A DNA stretch of 64,000 nucleotides, from the NCBI RefSeq assembly GCF_012524205.1, contig NZ_JABACI010000001.1, positions 496,001 to 560,000 on the forward strand. The letters run 5' to 3'. Made by a program: the position numbers and the translations under genes. Shown in pieces: positions 46,798 to 55,598 of the stretch (positions within the stretch are counted from its first letter, which is position 1; the number at the start of each line of letters is the position of its first letter). The notes under the pieces were generated by a model that saw only the letters and a list, made by a program, of their open reading frames with translations, was not told the origin of the DNA and searched no databases. The DNA is from Microbacterium salsuginis (GTDB lineage: Bacteria > Actinomycetota > Actinomycetes > Actinomycetales > Microbacteriaceae).

Positions 46798-48957
46798 TCA
46801 CTCCCCCTGCGCCTGGATCGCCGTGATGGCGATCGTGTTGACGATGTCGTCGACGAGAGCGCCGCGCGACAGGTCGTTGATGGGCTTGTTGAGGCCCTGC
46901 AGGACGGGACCGATCGCCACGGCTCCCGCCGAACGCTGCACCGCCTTGTACGTGTTGTTGCCGGTGTTGAGGTCGGGGAACACGAACACCGTCGCGCGTC
47001 CGGCGACCTCCGACCCCGGCATCTTCGCCGCGGCCACCGCGGCGTCCGCGGCCGCGTCGTACTGGATCGGCCCCTCGACGAGCAGCTCTGGTGCGCGCGA
47101 GCGGACGAGAGCCGTGGCATCCCGCACCTTCTCGACATCGGCGCCGGATCCGGACTCGCCGGTCGAATACGACAGCATCGCGATGCGCGGTTCGATGCCG
47201 AACTGCGCCGCCGTCGCCGCCGACGAGACGGCGATGTCGGCGAGCTGGTCGCTCGTCGGGTCGGGGATCACGGCGCAGTCGCCGTAGACCAGCACGCGGT
47301 CGGCGAGCGCCATGAGGAACACGCTCGAGACGACCGAGACGCCGGGCTTGGTCTTGATGATCTCGAAGGCCGGCCGGATCGTGTGAGCGGTCGTGTGCGC
47401 CGCTCCCGACACCATGCCGTCCGCCAGCCCGAGGTGCACCATGAGCGTGCCGAAGTACGAGACGTCGGTGACGGTGTCGGCTGCCTGAGCGAGGGTCACA
47501 CCCTTGTGCACCCGCAGGCGCGCGTACTCCTCGGCGAACTTGGCGACGTGGACGGCATCCAGCGGCGAGAGCACCTCGGCGGCCTGGATGTCGATGCCGA
47601 GCTCGATCGCGCGGGCACGCACCTCGAACGGCTCGCCCAGGATCACCAGGTCGGCGATTCCACGCTTGAGCACGGTGGCGGCGGCACGCAGCACCCGGTC
47701 GTCGTCCCCTTCGGGCAGGACGATCTTCTTGCGCTCGGCACGCGCCCGTTCGATGAGCTGGAACTCGAACATGAGCGGTGTCACCACCGTCGCCCGCGCG
47801 ACTCCGAACGCCTGGAGCAGCTCGTCGGTGTCGACGCTCTGCTCGAAGAGGGCGAGCGCGGTGTCATAGCGGCGCTGCGAGTCGGCGGCGAGGCGCCCGC
47901 GTGTGCCCATGACACGCACGGCCGTCTCGAAGGTGCCCAGATCGGTCGTGATGATGGGAACATTCGAGCCGAGACCGTCTAGGAGCCGCGTGACGGGCTC
48001 GGGAAGCTCGAACCCGCCGTTGAGCACGATGCCCGAGATCGACGGGAACGTCCCCGAGGCGTTGGCCATGAGCGTCGCGAGCAGCACTTCGGACCGGTCG
48101 GCCGGGATCACCACGACGGCACCCTCGAGCAGGCGCGGCAGCACGTTGACCATCGACATTCCTGCGACGACGATCGCCAGGGCCTCGCGCGTGAGCCGGT
48201 CGGGGTCGCCTGCGAGGAGCCTGCCGCCGACCGAGCGCATGATGCCGCGGATGGACGGCGCGACGAGGTAACGGTCCTCGGGGATCGCCCAGACCGGGAC
48301 CGTGGTCTGCGGGCCGGCGGCGGCCACGACGGCGGCGCGGGCGAGCGCCGACTGCACCGAGGCGCGGACCGCCGCGATCGTCTCGTCGGCGCGATCGGGG
48401 TCGGCACGGTTGGCGACCACCGCGAACAGCTGCGCGCGGCCGTGCTCCAGCTCGGTCAGAGCGAGATCTGCGATCTGTCCCATCTCGGCCGGCGTACGGG
48501 CCAGCGACGATCCGAGCTGCTCCGGCTGCGTCTGACCCTGGGCGGAGCGACCGCCGAGCACGAGCAGCACGGGCGCCCCGAGGTTGGCCGCGATGCGGGC
48601 GTTGTACGCCAGCTCCGCCGGGCTGCCGACATCCGTGTAGTCGCTCCCGACGATGACGACCGCGTCGCACTGGGCTTCGACGGCCTTGTACCGTTCGACG
48701 ATCGTCGCGAGCGCGGCATCCGGATCGCGCCGCACGTCGTCGTAGGTGACGCCGATGCATTCGTCGTAGGGCAGGTCGACGCCGTCATGATCCAGCAGCA
48801 TCTCGAGGACGTAGTCGGGCTCGACCGTCGAGCGGGCGATCGCGCGGAACACTCCGACACGCGCTGCCGCATGGCTCAGCGCGTCGAGCACGCCCAGCGC
48901 GACCGTGGACTTGCCCGAGTGGCCTTCTGCCGACGTGATGTAGATGCTCCGAGCCAC
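46798..48957 (-). CDS. pta: Phosphate acetyltransferase (long form)
   Basis: 719 residues. N-terminal P-loop/DRTGG part ('SIYITSAEGHSGKSTVALGV', 'VVVIPADRSEVLLATLMANA') and C-terminal PTA_PTB catalytic part ('KKIVLPEGDDDRVLRAAATV', 'VSGAAHTTAHTIRPAFEIIK', 'NTGNNTYKAVQRSAGAVAIG'). Converts acetyl-CoA and phosphate to acetyl phosphate; the N-terminal domain mediates regulation in long Pta enzymes. GTG start with TAGGCT six nt upstream. Confidence 0.97.
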   Translation of the reverse strand: MARSIYITSAEGHSGKSTVALGVLDALSHAAARVGVFRAIARSTVEPDYVLEMLLDHDGVDLPYDECIGVTYDDVRRDPDAALATIVERYKAVEAQCDAVVIVGSDYTDVGSPAELAYNARIAANLGAPVLLVLGGRSAQGQTQPEQLGSSLARTPAEMGQIADLALTELEHGRAQLFAVVANRADPDRADETIAAVRASVQSALARAAVVAAAGPQTTVPVWAIPEDRYLVAPSIRGIMRSVGGRLLAGDPDRLTREALAIVVAGMSMVNVLPRLLEGAVVVIPADRSEVLLATLMANASGTFPSISGIVLNGGFELPEPVTRLLDGLGSNVPIITTDLGTFETAVRVMGTRGRLAADSQRRYDTALALFEQSVDTDELLQAFGVARATVVTPLMFEFQLIERARAERKKIVLPEGDDDRVLRAAATVLKRGIADLVILGEPFEVRARAIELGIDIQAAEVLSPLDAVHVAKFAEEYARLRVHKGVTLAQAADTVTDVSYFGTLMVHLGLADGMVSGAAHTTAHTIRPAFEIIKTKPGVSVVSSVFLMALADRVLVYGDCAVIPDPTSDQLADIAVSSAATAAQFGIEPRIAMLSYSTGESGSGADVEKVRDATALVRSRAPELLVEGPIQYDAAADAAVAAAKMPGSEVAGRATVFVFPDLNTGNNTYKAVQRSAGAVAIGPVLQGLNKPINDLSRGALVDDIVNTIAITAIQAQGE

Positions 48958-48963
48958 GCACCC

Positions 48964-48969
48964 AGCCTA
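48964..48969 (-). promoter_or_regulatory. TAGGCT -10 box of pta-ackA
   Basis: TAGGCT on the minus strand, GGGTGC, then GTG 48957; leaderless pattern. Confidence 0.5.
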
Positions 48970-49035
48970 TGGGCGCGCCCGACACCGTCACCAGGCCGCC
49001 GATGCTGCACAGCAGATCCATGGGAACCGCGTCGG

Positions 49036-49041
49036 TACACT
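49036..49041 (+). promoter_or_regulatory. TACACT -10 box of the Nudix gene
   Basis: TACACT ends 7 nt before ATG 49049; no Shine-Dalgarno. Confidence 0.4.
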
Positions 49042-49048
49042 CCGGTCC

Positions 49049-49729
49049 ATGACAGCCCCTCGCCCCGGCATCGACGTTCCCGACCACCGCGGCCGTACCG
49101 GCCTCGATCGCGCAGGGCGCGATCTCGACCGCAATCCCGATGTGCGGGTCGCCGACGTCGAACTGCTCGCGGCCGGCTGGCACGTGCTGCGCCGCACGAC
49201 GCTGCAGGTCCGGGGGCCGTCCGGCGAGTGGGAGACGCAGCAGCGCGAGACCTACGATCGCGGCAACGGCGCGACCGTCCTCCTCTACGACCCGCGACGC
49301 CGGACGGTGCTGCTCACGCGCCAGTTCCGCTACCCGGTCTACGTCAACGACCACCCCGACGGCATGCTGATCGAGACCGCCGCCGGCCTGCTGGACGACG
49401 ACGACCCCGCCACGGCGATCCGGCGCGAAGCGGCCGAAGAGACCGGCGTCGACATCGGCGAGCTCGAGCACGTGTGGGACGTCTACATGAGTCCGGGCTC
49501 GGTGACCGAGCGGATCCACTTCTTCGCGGCGCCGTTCGACGGCTCCACGCTGCGCGCCGACCGTGGCGGCCTGGCAGAAGAGGGCGAGCACATCGAGTTG
49601 CTCGAACTCGGGATAGAAGAGGCCCTCGCGATGGTGCGGGACGGCCGCATCCAGGATGCCAAGACGATCATGCTGCTGCAGTGGGCGGTGCTGGACGGCC
49701 CCTTCGCCGATTCCGCACAGAGAAATTAA
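49049..49729 (+). CDS. Nudix hydrolase (ADP-ribose / GDP-mannose pyrophosphatase type)
   Basis: 226 residues. The Nudix box is 'GLLDDDDPATAIRREAAEET' continuing GV, matching Gx5Ex7REUxEExGU. The preceding 'LLTRQFRYPVYVND' and following 'VYMSPGSVTERIHFFAAPF' are typical for the NudF/NudK (YffH) group, which hydrolyses ADP-ribose or GDP-mannose to monophosphates. The substrate is not decided. Its stop is 2 nt from the 3' end of the convergent SRP RNA. Confidence 0.9.
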   Translation: MTAPRPGIDVPDHRGRTGLDRAGRDLDRNPDVRVADVELLAAGWHVLRRTTLQVRGPSGEWETQQRETYDRGNGATVLLYDPRRRTVLLTRQFRYPVYVNDHPDGMLIETAAGLLDDDDPATAIRREAAEETGVDIGELEHVWDVYMSPGSVTERIHFFAAPFDGSTLRADRGGLAEEGEHIELLELGIEEALAMVRDGRIQDAKTIMLLQWAVLDGPFADSAQRN

Positions 49730-49730
49730 G

Positions 49731-49817
49731 ACTCTCCGCGAACCCGGCAGAGCCCGGTTACCCTTGCTACGTTTCCGTCCTGGGGGATTTGGCCTGGATG
49801 CCGCCTCGCGGAGAGCT
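49731..49817 (-). ncRNA. ffs: Signal recognition particle RNA (4.5S, small bacterial type)
   Basis: On the minus strand the closing helix CTCTCCGCGA/TCGCGGAGAG (49806-49815 with 49732-49741) encloses the conserved domain IV: CCCCCAGGACGGAAACGTAG then CAAGGGTAACCGGG, with the GGAA tetraloop and asymmetric internal loop that bind Ffh. It targets membrane and secreted proteins with Ffh and FtsY. TAGAAT at 49824-49829 fits the -10 region; T-rich TCTTAATTTC follows the 3' end. The exact ends are approximate. Confidence 0.88.
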
Positions 49818-49823
49818 GCGTCC

Positions 49824-49829
49824 ATTCTA
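49824..49829 (-). promoter_or_regulatory. TAGAAT -10 box of the SRP RNA gene
   Basis: TAGAAT on the minus strand, ~7 nt before the inferred 5' end near 49817. Confidence 0.5.
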
Positions 49830-49892
49830 ACCCGCTCGCGCAGGCGCGTCGTCCCCAGGGTTCTCCCAGTGCCGCCCTCGCACCGCCGCGGT

Positions 49893-49898
49893 TAGGAT
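49893..49898 (+). promoter_or_regulatory. TAGGAT -10 box of the moxR operon
   Basis: TAGGAT about 70 nt upstream of the MoxR ATG, leaving a leader that carries AGGAGG. Confidence 0.4.
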
Positions 49899-49969
49899 CG
49901 AGCCGTGGGGCGAGGATGCCCCCGCCACCCGCCACCCATCCGCGCGAGCGGGCGGAACAGGAGGCCTCG

Positions 49970-50995
49970 ATGGTCGATACAGCGATGACGGATGCCGAGC
50001 CCGGCGTTCCCGAGACGTCCAGGGCGCTCACAGCCGAGAGCTTCGCCCGCGTCACCGATGCGATCCTCGACTCGGTCGGCAAGGTCATCGACGGCAAGCC
50101 CGAAGCAGTACGCAGCGCCCTGGTGTGCCTGCTGGCAGAGGGGCATCTGCTGATCGAGGACGTTCCGGGCGTGGGCAAGACGATGCTCGCGCGGGCGCTG
50201 GCCACCTCCGTCGACGCGACGGTGCGTCGCATCCAGTTCACCCCCGACCTGCTGCCGGGCGATGTCACCGGCGTGAGTGTGTTCAACCCTGTCGAGCGGG
50301 AATTCGAGTTCAAGCCGGGCGCGATCTTCGCGAACATCGTCATCGCCGACGAGATCAACCGGTCCTCCCCCAAGACGCAGTCGGCGCTGCTGGAGGCCAT
50401 GGAGGAGCGCCAGGTCACCGTCGACGGGCGCACCCACTTCGTGCCGGAGCCGTTCCTCGTGGTCGCGACGCAGAACCCGCTCGAGATGGAGGGCACGTAC
50501 GCGCTGCCCGAGGCCCAGCGCGACCGGTTCATGATGCGCATCTCGATGGGCTATCCGGATGCCCGTTCCGAAGCGCTCATGCTGCGCCAGCGCGACACGG
50601 TGAACCCGCTCGATCAGCTCGCTGCCGTGGTCTCGGCCGAACAGGTCTCCGGACTCATCGCGTGGGCACGTGCCGTGCACGTCGCCCCGGCCATCGAGGA
50701 CTACGCCGTGGCACTGTCACAGGCCACCCGCGTGCACACCGACCTGCGGCTCGGGGCGAGCCCCCGGGCGACGCTCCAGCTGGTGCGGGCAGCCAAAGTC
50801 TGGGCCGCGCTCGACGGCCGCGCGTTCGTCATCCCCGACGACGTGACCGCGTTGCTCGTGCCGGTCTTCGCCCATCGGCTCATCCCGACACGATCAGCAG
50901 GAGGCGCCAGGGCCCGCACCGCGGCCGACGCCATCACGACGATCCTTGAACGCATCGCGGCGAGCGTCCGCGTGCCCATCGCCGCCCGTCAGTGA
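49970..50995 (+). CDS. MoxR-family AAA+ ATPase
   Basis: 341 residues. Walker A 'EDVPGVGKTMLARALA', Walker B/helix insert 'ADEINRSSPKTQSALLEAME', sensor 1 'VVATQNPLEMEGTYALPEAQ' and 'RVHTDLRLGASPRATLQLVR' (sensor 2). AGGAGG sits 6 nt before ATG 49970, better than the upstream in-frame ATG. MoxR proteins act as chaperone-like ATPases with VWA/DUF58 partners in maturing other proteins. It opens a three-gene operon with DUF58 and transglutaminase genes, a widespread actinobacterial set whose target is not known. Confidence 0.93.
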   Translation: MVDTAMTDAEPGVPETSRALTAESFARVTDAILDSVGKVIDGKPEAVRSALVCLLAEGHLLIEDVPGVGKTMLARALATSVDATVRRIQFTPDLLPGDVTGVSVFNPVEREFEFKPGAIFANIVIADEINRSSPKTQSALLEAMEERQVTVDGRTHFVPEPFLVVATQNPLEMEGTYALPEAQRDRFMMRISMGYPDARSEALMLRQRDTVNPLDQLAAVVSAEQVSGLIAWARAVHVAPAIEDYAVALSQATRVHTDLRLGASPRATLQLVRAAKVWAALDGRAFVIPDDVTALLVPVFAHRLIPTRSAGGARARTAADAITTILERIAASVRVPIAARQ

Positions 50996-51002
50996 GACTG
51001 CG

Positions 51003-52268
51003 ATGAGACGACTGTGGCCGCTGACCGTCCGGGGAACGGGCGCGGTCGTGCTCGCGGTGCTCTGCTTCATCGTGGCGAACGAGGTGGGAATCGGCGAGCT
51101 GATGTACTTCGGCATCCTGCTGCTCGCCGTCGTGGCCGCGAGTGTCTGCTCACTGTATGTCGGACGCCGCTCCGACGTGGTGACCCGCTCGCTTGTGCCC
51201 GACGTCGTGGCCGTGGGTCGCGAGACGACCGTGTCGGTGCGCGTCGGCGTGCGCACGGCGGTTCCCACCCCGCCCGGCCTGTGGCAGGACACGCTTCCGG
51301 CGGGCCTCCGAGGAAAGGCCGAGGGCGCGTTCCCGGCGCTGGGCTCGGGGCTTCGTGGCGGGGAACGCGTGGTCGATCTCACGTACTCGGTCACGGGAGC
51401 ACGACGCGGGGTGCACCCGCTCGGCCCGTTGACGGTGCGCTCCACCGACCCGTTCGGCCTCGCACGGCGCACGATGGTGTTCGGGCGGCGGACTCCGGTG
51501 ACGGTGGCGCCGGCCGTCGCCGAGCTGTCGCCGCTGATCGACTACGCCGGCGCGACGGGCGGCACGCTGCACGCCACCACGAATCATCTCGGACAGGGCG
51601 CCGACAATCTCGTGGCCCGGCCCTACGCCCCGGGCGACTCGATGCGACGCATCCATTGGCGGGCGACGGCGCACCGCGACGCGCTCATGGTGCGTCAGGA
51701 GGAGCAGGAGTCCACACCTGAGGCGACGGTGATCCTCGACCGGGCGGCGCTGCGGTGGTCGATCGACGCTCTGCAGACCCCCGGGGCCGACCCTGGGTTC
51801 GAGGCGGGTGTCTCGGCGTGCGTGTCGGCCGTCTCGCGGCTGGTGCGGGACGGGTACGCCGTCGAGGTGATCGACAGTGACGGAACCCACCTGTACGGCG
51901 CGCCCGGGATCGCCGAGCGCATCGACGGCGGCGACATGACCGAGGTCGAGGCGATGCTGGTGCAGTTCGCGACCGTGACGGCGCGGCGCGACGACAGCCT
52001 GCCGCGCCTGTCACGCCTGTTCGCGGGGGTGTCCACGGGCCCGGTCGTGCTCGTGGTCGGGCGACTCGACCCGGCCGACGCCGACGCCATCGGCCCCGTC
52101 GCCCACCACAGCACGCTCCCGCTGGTGCTCGCCGCGGCGCCGGTCGGCGACGCGCTGGATCGAGCGGCGGACCACGGCTGGAACATCGCTGCGATCGACG
52201 CGGACGCCGACCTCGGCGTCGCGTGGGCGAACGCCGTCGGACGAGGAACGCGTCATGTCCTCGCCTAG
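51003..52268 (+). CDS. DUF58-domain membrane protein
   Basis: 421 residues. Two N-terminal helices ('VRGTGAVVLAVLCFIVANEV', 'YFGILLLAVVAASVCSLYVG'), a beta-rich extracytoplasmic part (~70-190), then the DUF58 core 'ARPYAPGDSMRRIHWRATAH' followed by a VWA-like fold ('EATVILDRAAL'). Partner of the MoxR ATPase encoded 7 nt upstream. Its end overlaps the transglutaminase gene by 14 nt, so all three are translationally coupled. Molecular role unproven. Confidence 0.92.
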   Translation: MRRLWPLTVRGTGAVVLAVLCFIVANEVGIGELMYFGILLLAVVAASVCSLYVGRRSDVVTRSLVPDVVAVGRETTVSVRVGVRTAVPTPPGLWQDTLPAGLRGKAEGAFPALGSGLRGGERVVDLTYSVTGARRGVHPLGPLTVRSTDPFGLARRTMVFGRRTPVTVAPAVAELSPLIDYAGATGGTLHATTNHLGQGADNLVARPYAPGDSMRRIHWRATAHRDALMVRQEEQESTPEATVILDRAALRWSIDALQTPGADPGFEAGVSACVSAVSRLVRDGYAVEVIDSDGTHLYGAPGIAERIDGGDMTEVEAMLVQFATVTARRDDSLPRLSRLFAGVSTGPVVLVVGRLDPADADAIGPVAHHSTLPLVLAAAPVGDALDRAADHGWNIAAIDADADLGVAWANAVGRGTRHVLA

Positions 52269-54567
52269 CGCCGCAGCCGTCCGCGCCGACCGTTTCGGTC
52301 GACGTGGACCTGCCGCGCCGCGACGCGGCGGCGAGCGCCTGCTCGCGTCGGCGGTGCTCGCGGCGCTCCTGGCCGCACTGCTCCCGGTCGCTCGCGTCGT
52401 GGAGTCCGGCGCGTGGCTCGTCGGTGCCCTCATCCTCTCGGTGCTCGTGCTCGTGGCCGGGTACAACGCACGCCGGTTCCGTCTGCCCGCGGTCGCCGTC
52501 ACCCTCATCGAGGCGGCCATCTGGGTCGTGTTCATGACGGTGGTGTTCCTGCGTGACACCGCGCTGCTGTGGATCATCCCGAGCCTTGACACCTTCCGCA
52601 CCGTCCCGCTGCTGGTCGAAGGCGCGATGCAGGAGATCACACTCGGAGCCGCCCCGCTCGAGCCGTCGACGTCTCTCGCGTTCGTCGTGGTGGGGGCGAT
52701 GGGCCTCCTCACGATCGTCATCGACCACGTGGTCGTGACCGCGCGGATGCCGTTGCTCGCGTCGGTCGGCATCGTCGCCGTGTCACTCATCCCGGCGATC
52801 GCGGTGCCCAGCGAAGTGGACCTCATGGGATTCGTGTTCCTGGCCATCACGATCCTCTTCCTCATCCGCGCCGAGACCCGCTCGCGCGAGAAGCCCATCG
52901 AACAGGAGGCGGAGCGCAGTGCCGGCGTGCCGGCGACCGCTCTCGGCATCGCCGCGATCGCGATCGTCGTGGCCGTCGTGGCGACTCCCCTGCTGCCGCA
53001 GCCCGTCGCCCGGGCGGGCTCGGGTGTGGGCCCGGGCCCGGGCATCGATGCGACGCTCCAGCTCGGCGACGACCTGCGCCGCCCGCAAGAGGTCGAGGTG
53101 CTGAGGCTGCGCACCGACTCGCCCACGGTGCCCTACCTGCGGGCGACGACCCTGTCGCGGTTCGACGGCGGCACGTGGGAGCCCGACGGCGGTCAGACCG
53201 TCGCCCTCGACAGCGACCGTGCTCTGGGCGATGTCGCCGCCGACCCCGACATCCGCATCGCGGAGTACACCACCTCGGTCGACGTCGTGAACCTCGAGTC
53301 GCCGTGGGCGCCGGTTCCGTTCCCCGCGGTGACCATCTCGGGCCTCGACGGCGCGTGGAGCGCTGTGCCCTACAACCGCACCGTCGTCGCACGGGCGAGC
53401 TCGACGCAAGGCCAGTCGTACGACGTGGTCTCGACCCTTCCGCGACCCACGCTCGAGCAGATCCGGTCGCGCTCCGCCGGCGGCGGCGACCAGGTGCGGG
53501 ACGAGACCACCGAGCTGCCCCCCGACACACCCCCGATCATCGCCGAGCTCGCCGCACAGGTGACCGCAGGGGCGACGAACGACTACGACCGTCTCACCGC
53601 GCTGCAGCGGTGGTTCCGTGGCAGCGACTTCGCGTACTCGCTCGAGGCGCCGGTCGAGGACGGGTTCGACGGCAGCGGCGCCGAGGCGGTCGCCCGGTTC
53701 CTCGAGCAGCGGGAGGGATACTGCGTCCACTTCGCCTCCGCGTTCGCCCTCATGGCGCGGACGCTGAACATGCCGTCGCGGATCGTCGTCGGCTATCTCC
53801 CGGGCGAGCCGACGACCGACGCGGTCGACTCGCAGCCGGTCTACTCGGTCGGCAGTTCGCAGCTGCACGCGTGGCCGGAGGTGCACTTCAACGGCATCGG
53901 GTGGGTCGCGTTCGAGCCGACGTCGGGGCTCGGCGTTCCGACATCCTTCTCCCCCGCCGCCTCGGTTCCCGGTCAGGCCGACAACCCGGGTGCCACGTCG
54001 CCGCAGTCCACGCCCACGCCGTCGACGCCCGCCGGACTCGAGGAAGAGAGCCCCGAGGCACAGCGCGGCGGCACGGCGAGCGGGCAGAACGGCTCCCCGG
54101 CCGACGCCCTGCCGCTGGCCGGCGTGGCCCTGCTGGTCCTCCTCGTGCTGTCGCTCCCGCTGCTGTTCCGCGAGTTGCGCCGCCGCCAGCTCGACACGGC
54201 CGCGCGGCGCGGCGATGCCGCAGCGGCTTGGCAGTCGGTTCAGGATGCCGCGATCGACGTGGGCATCCCGGTCCCGTCGAGCGAGTCGCCGCGCGCGTTC
54301 GCCCAGCGTTTGATCACCGAGCACGGCGTGCCCGCGTCCGACATGAACGTGGTGCTCATCGCCATCGAGCGCGTCAGCTATTCGCGTGCGGGCACTCGGT
54401 CGTATTGGATCGGGGATACCGCGGCCGAGGCCGCGGCATCCGTCCGGGTCGCCCTGCTCGCGTCGGTCCCGCCCGCACGCCGGGTGCTCGCGCTGCTCGC
54501 GCCGCGCTCGCTCGTGATCCGGCCGGGCAGCGTGTACGCGGGCAATGCGCCCGTGAAGGCGCAGTAG
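52255..54567 (+). CDS. Transglutaminase-like membrane protein (DUF3488 type)
   Basis: 770 residues. Six N-terminal helices (~30-245), an extracytoplasmic region with the papain-like transglutaminase core: Cys in 'LEQREGYCVHFASAFALMAR', His in 'LHAWPEVHFNGIGWVAFEPT', then a Thr/Pro/Ser linker, one more helix (~620-640, 'LAGVALLVLLVLSLPLLF') and a C-terminal cytoplasmic domain. Such proteins accompany MoxR/DUF58 and may crosslink or cleave envelope proteins; no substrate is known. tRNA-Ser follows 40 nt downstream. Confidence 0.92.
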   Translation: MSSPSAAAVRADRFGRRGPAAPRRGGERLLASAVLAALLAALLPVARVVESGAWLVGALILSVLVLVAGYNARRFRLPAVAVTLIEAAIWVVFMTVVFLRDTALLWIIPSLDTFRTVPLLVEGAMQEITLGAAPLEPSTSLAFVVVGAMGLLTIVIDHVVVTARMPLLASVGIVAVSLIPAIAVPSEVDLMGFVFLAITILFLIRAETRSREKPIEQEAERSAGVPATALGIAAIAIVVAVVATPLLPQPVARAGSGVGPGPGIDATLQLGDDLRRPQEVEVLRLRTDSPTVPYLRATTLSRFDGGTWEPDGGQTVALDSDRALGDVAADPDIRIAEYTTSVDVVNLESPWAPVPFPAVTISGLDGAWSAVPYNRTVVARASSTQGQSYDVVSTLPRPTLEQIRSRSAGGGDQVRDETTELPPDTPPIIAELAAQVTAGATNDYDRLTALQRWFRGSDFAYSLEAPVEDGFDGSGAEAVARFLEQREGYCVHFASAFALMARTLNMPSRIVVGYLPGEPTTDAVDSQPVYSVGSSQLHAWPEVHFNGIGWVAFEPTSGLGVPTSFSPAASVPGQADNPGATSPQSTPTPSTPAGLEEESPEAQRGGTASGQNGSPADALPLAGVALLVLLVLSLPLLFRELRRRQLDTAARRGDAAAAWQSVQDAAIDVGIPVPSSESPRAFAQRLITEHGVPASDMNVVLIAIERVSYSRAGTRSYWIGDTAAEAAASVRVALLASVPPARRVLALLAPRSLVIRPGSVYAGNAPVKAQ

Positions 54568-54577
54568 TCGCGTCGGG

Positions 54578-54583
54578 TAGGAT
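54578..54583 (+). promoter_or_regulatory. TAGGAT -10 box of tRNA-Ser
   Basis: TAGGAT 24 nt before the mature 5' end, just after the transglutaminase stop codon. Confidence 0.45.
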
Positions 54584-54607
54584 GGTCGCTGGCCCTCCGG
54601 GGCTGCT

Positions 54608-54692
54608 GGAGGATTCGCCTAGTGGCCTATGGCGCACGCTTGGAAAGCGTGTTGGGTGCAAGCCCTCAGGGGTTCGAATCCCCTATCCTCCG
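54608..54692 (+). tRNA. tRNA-Ser (anticodon GGA), island attachment site
   Basis: 85 nt with the long variable arm of class II tRNAs. Acceptor GGAGGAT/ATCCTCC, anticodon stem CACGC/GCGTG around TTGGAAA (anticodon GGA), T arm GGGGTTCGAATCCCC; 3' CCA not encoded. Its 3' end is partly repeated at 55261-55275 and 59609-59637. Confidence 0.96.
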
Positions 54693-54697
54693 CCGCC

Positions 54698-54748
54698 GTC
54701 CTGAGTCGCGACATCGCTTACGAGCGTGTCGCGGCTCAGGACTTTTTT
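54698..54748 (+). terminator. Intrinsic terminator of tRNA-Ser
   Basis: 16-bp stem with one mismatch (GTCCTGAGTCGCGACA / TGTCGCGGCTCAGGAC) followed by TTTTTT. A decayed copy, without the T-tract, lies at 59636-59684. Confidence 0.9.
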
Positions 54749-54781
54749 GTGGGTTCGGTGGGTTGACGGTGACGCCGTGGC

Positions 54782-55261
54782 GGTGAGTCGCGTCATCGTT
54801 GACACCCGGATCATCGCTTCTGGGGTTGGTAGTTCCGGGTGGGGTCGATGGTGTGCTCGCGGCGATGATCTCGCCGGTGTTCGCGTTGCTGGTGGACGAC
54901 GTGGCGGTCGTGGATGAGTAGGAGCACGGGGGGTGCCGGCGTGGGCTTTGCCGATGCCGAGGTGGCGGAGTTGTCCGGCGTAGCGGAGGGTGACTTTCCC
55001 GTGCTTGTCGACTCTGTCGGTGCGGGAGCGCCACTCTGAGCGGTGCGCGCCGGTCGGGGTCGCTTTCGGGAGCGCGGTGTAGGCCTGGAGTGGTGTTCTG
55101 CGGCCGGTGGAACGGTGCGGGCGTTGGGTGTTGTACCAGGTCTGGAACTGGGTCAGCAGGGCCTGGAGGTCGTCGATGGTGTCCGGGTGGGGGCGGGCGG
55201 CGAGGAAGCGTTTCAGGGTCATCAGCGGGATCAACTGTCAACGATGTCCTGAAACCAGACA
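54782..55261. mobile_element. Internally deleted IS481-type element
   Basis: About 480 bp, against roughly 1-1.3 kb for complete members. Inward-facing ends share CATCGTTGACA (54794-54804 on +; 55236-55246 on -). Between them only the C-terminal third of a transposase remains, broken by indels. The right tip abuts a short copy of the tRNA-Ser 3' end. The exact outer limits are estimated from the end similarity. Confidence 0.7.
54811..55216 (-). pseudogene. IS481-family transposase, C-terminal remnant with frameshifts
   Basis: Starts abruptly at 'LKRFLAARPHPDTIDDLQAL' and continues 'FQTWYNTQRPHRSTGRRTP', the end of the DDE integrase core, then 'RTDRVDKHGKVTLRYAGQLR' and 'HLGIGKAH', typical of actinobacterial IS481 transposases. 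Thereafter the reading frame changes at a run of six C's and at least twice more before the usual 'HTIDPTRNYQPQKR' end. The N-terminal HTH and most of the catalytic domain are missing. Not functional. Confidence 0.85.
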
Positions 55262-55275
55262 CCCTACCCTCCGCC
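55261..55275 (+). repeat. Short copy of the tRNA-Ser 3' end (possible att remnant)
   Basis: ACCCTACCCTCCGCC matches CCCCTATCCTCCGCC (54680-54694) in 13 of 15 positions and directly follows the IS481-type element. Confidence 0.5.
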
Positions 55276-55309
55276 AGTCAGATCCCAGTGTTTTCAAGGG
55301 ATTTTCCTA

Positions 55310-55492
55310 CGTCGACGTCTTCGCCGGGAGAGGACCGGCGTCGCTCTTGAACACATCACTGAGGTCGCGGGCATCGGCGTCGACACGATCTATCGGCGCT
55401 TCTCGTCCGTCGAAAGTCGCGTGGAAGAAGCTGGGCGATACATGCTGCAATCGTTCCGGGCTGCCGCGGGGACGCCTCTGACTCCCCCATAG
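55310..55492 (+). pseudogene. TetR-family regulator remnant (HTH only)
   Basis: One open frame reads '...RTGVALEHITEVAGIGVD' 'TIYRRFSSVESRVEEAGRYM' and stops at 55490. This is the helix-turn-helix of TetR regulators, with nothing recognisable before ~55310 and no ligand domain after. No plausible start codon is present, so it is a fragment. Its position next to an MFS exporter suggests it once regulated it. The remainder of 55262-55598 holds nothing else I can identify. Confidence 0.75.
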
Positions 55493-55598
55493 GAAGCCTG
55501 GACAGGCACTCCGGCAGTCCAGACGGACTAATCGCTCGGCGCCCGGTTGGGCGCCTACTCGCACTCGGTGCCTGTAGAGGTGCTGGACCCTCTGATGG

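Noticed and set aside
54726..55481. Plus-strand open frames across the IS481 remnant
   Set aside because: They are antisense to recognisable transposase sequence and have no motifs.
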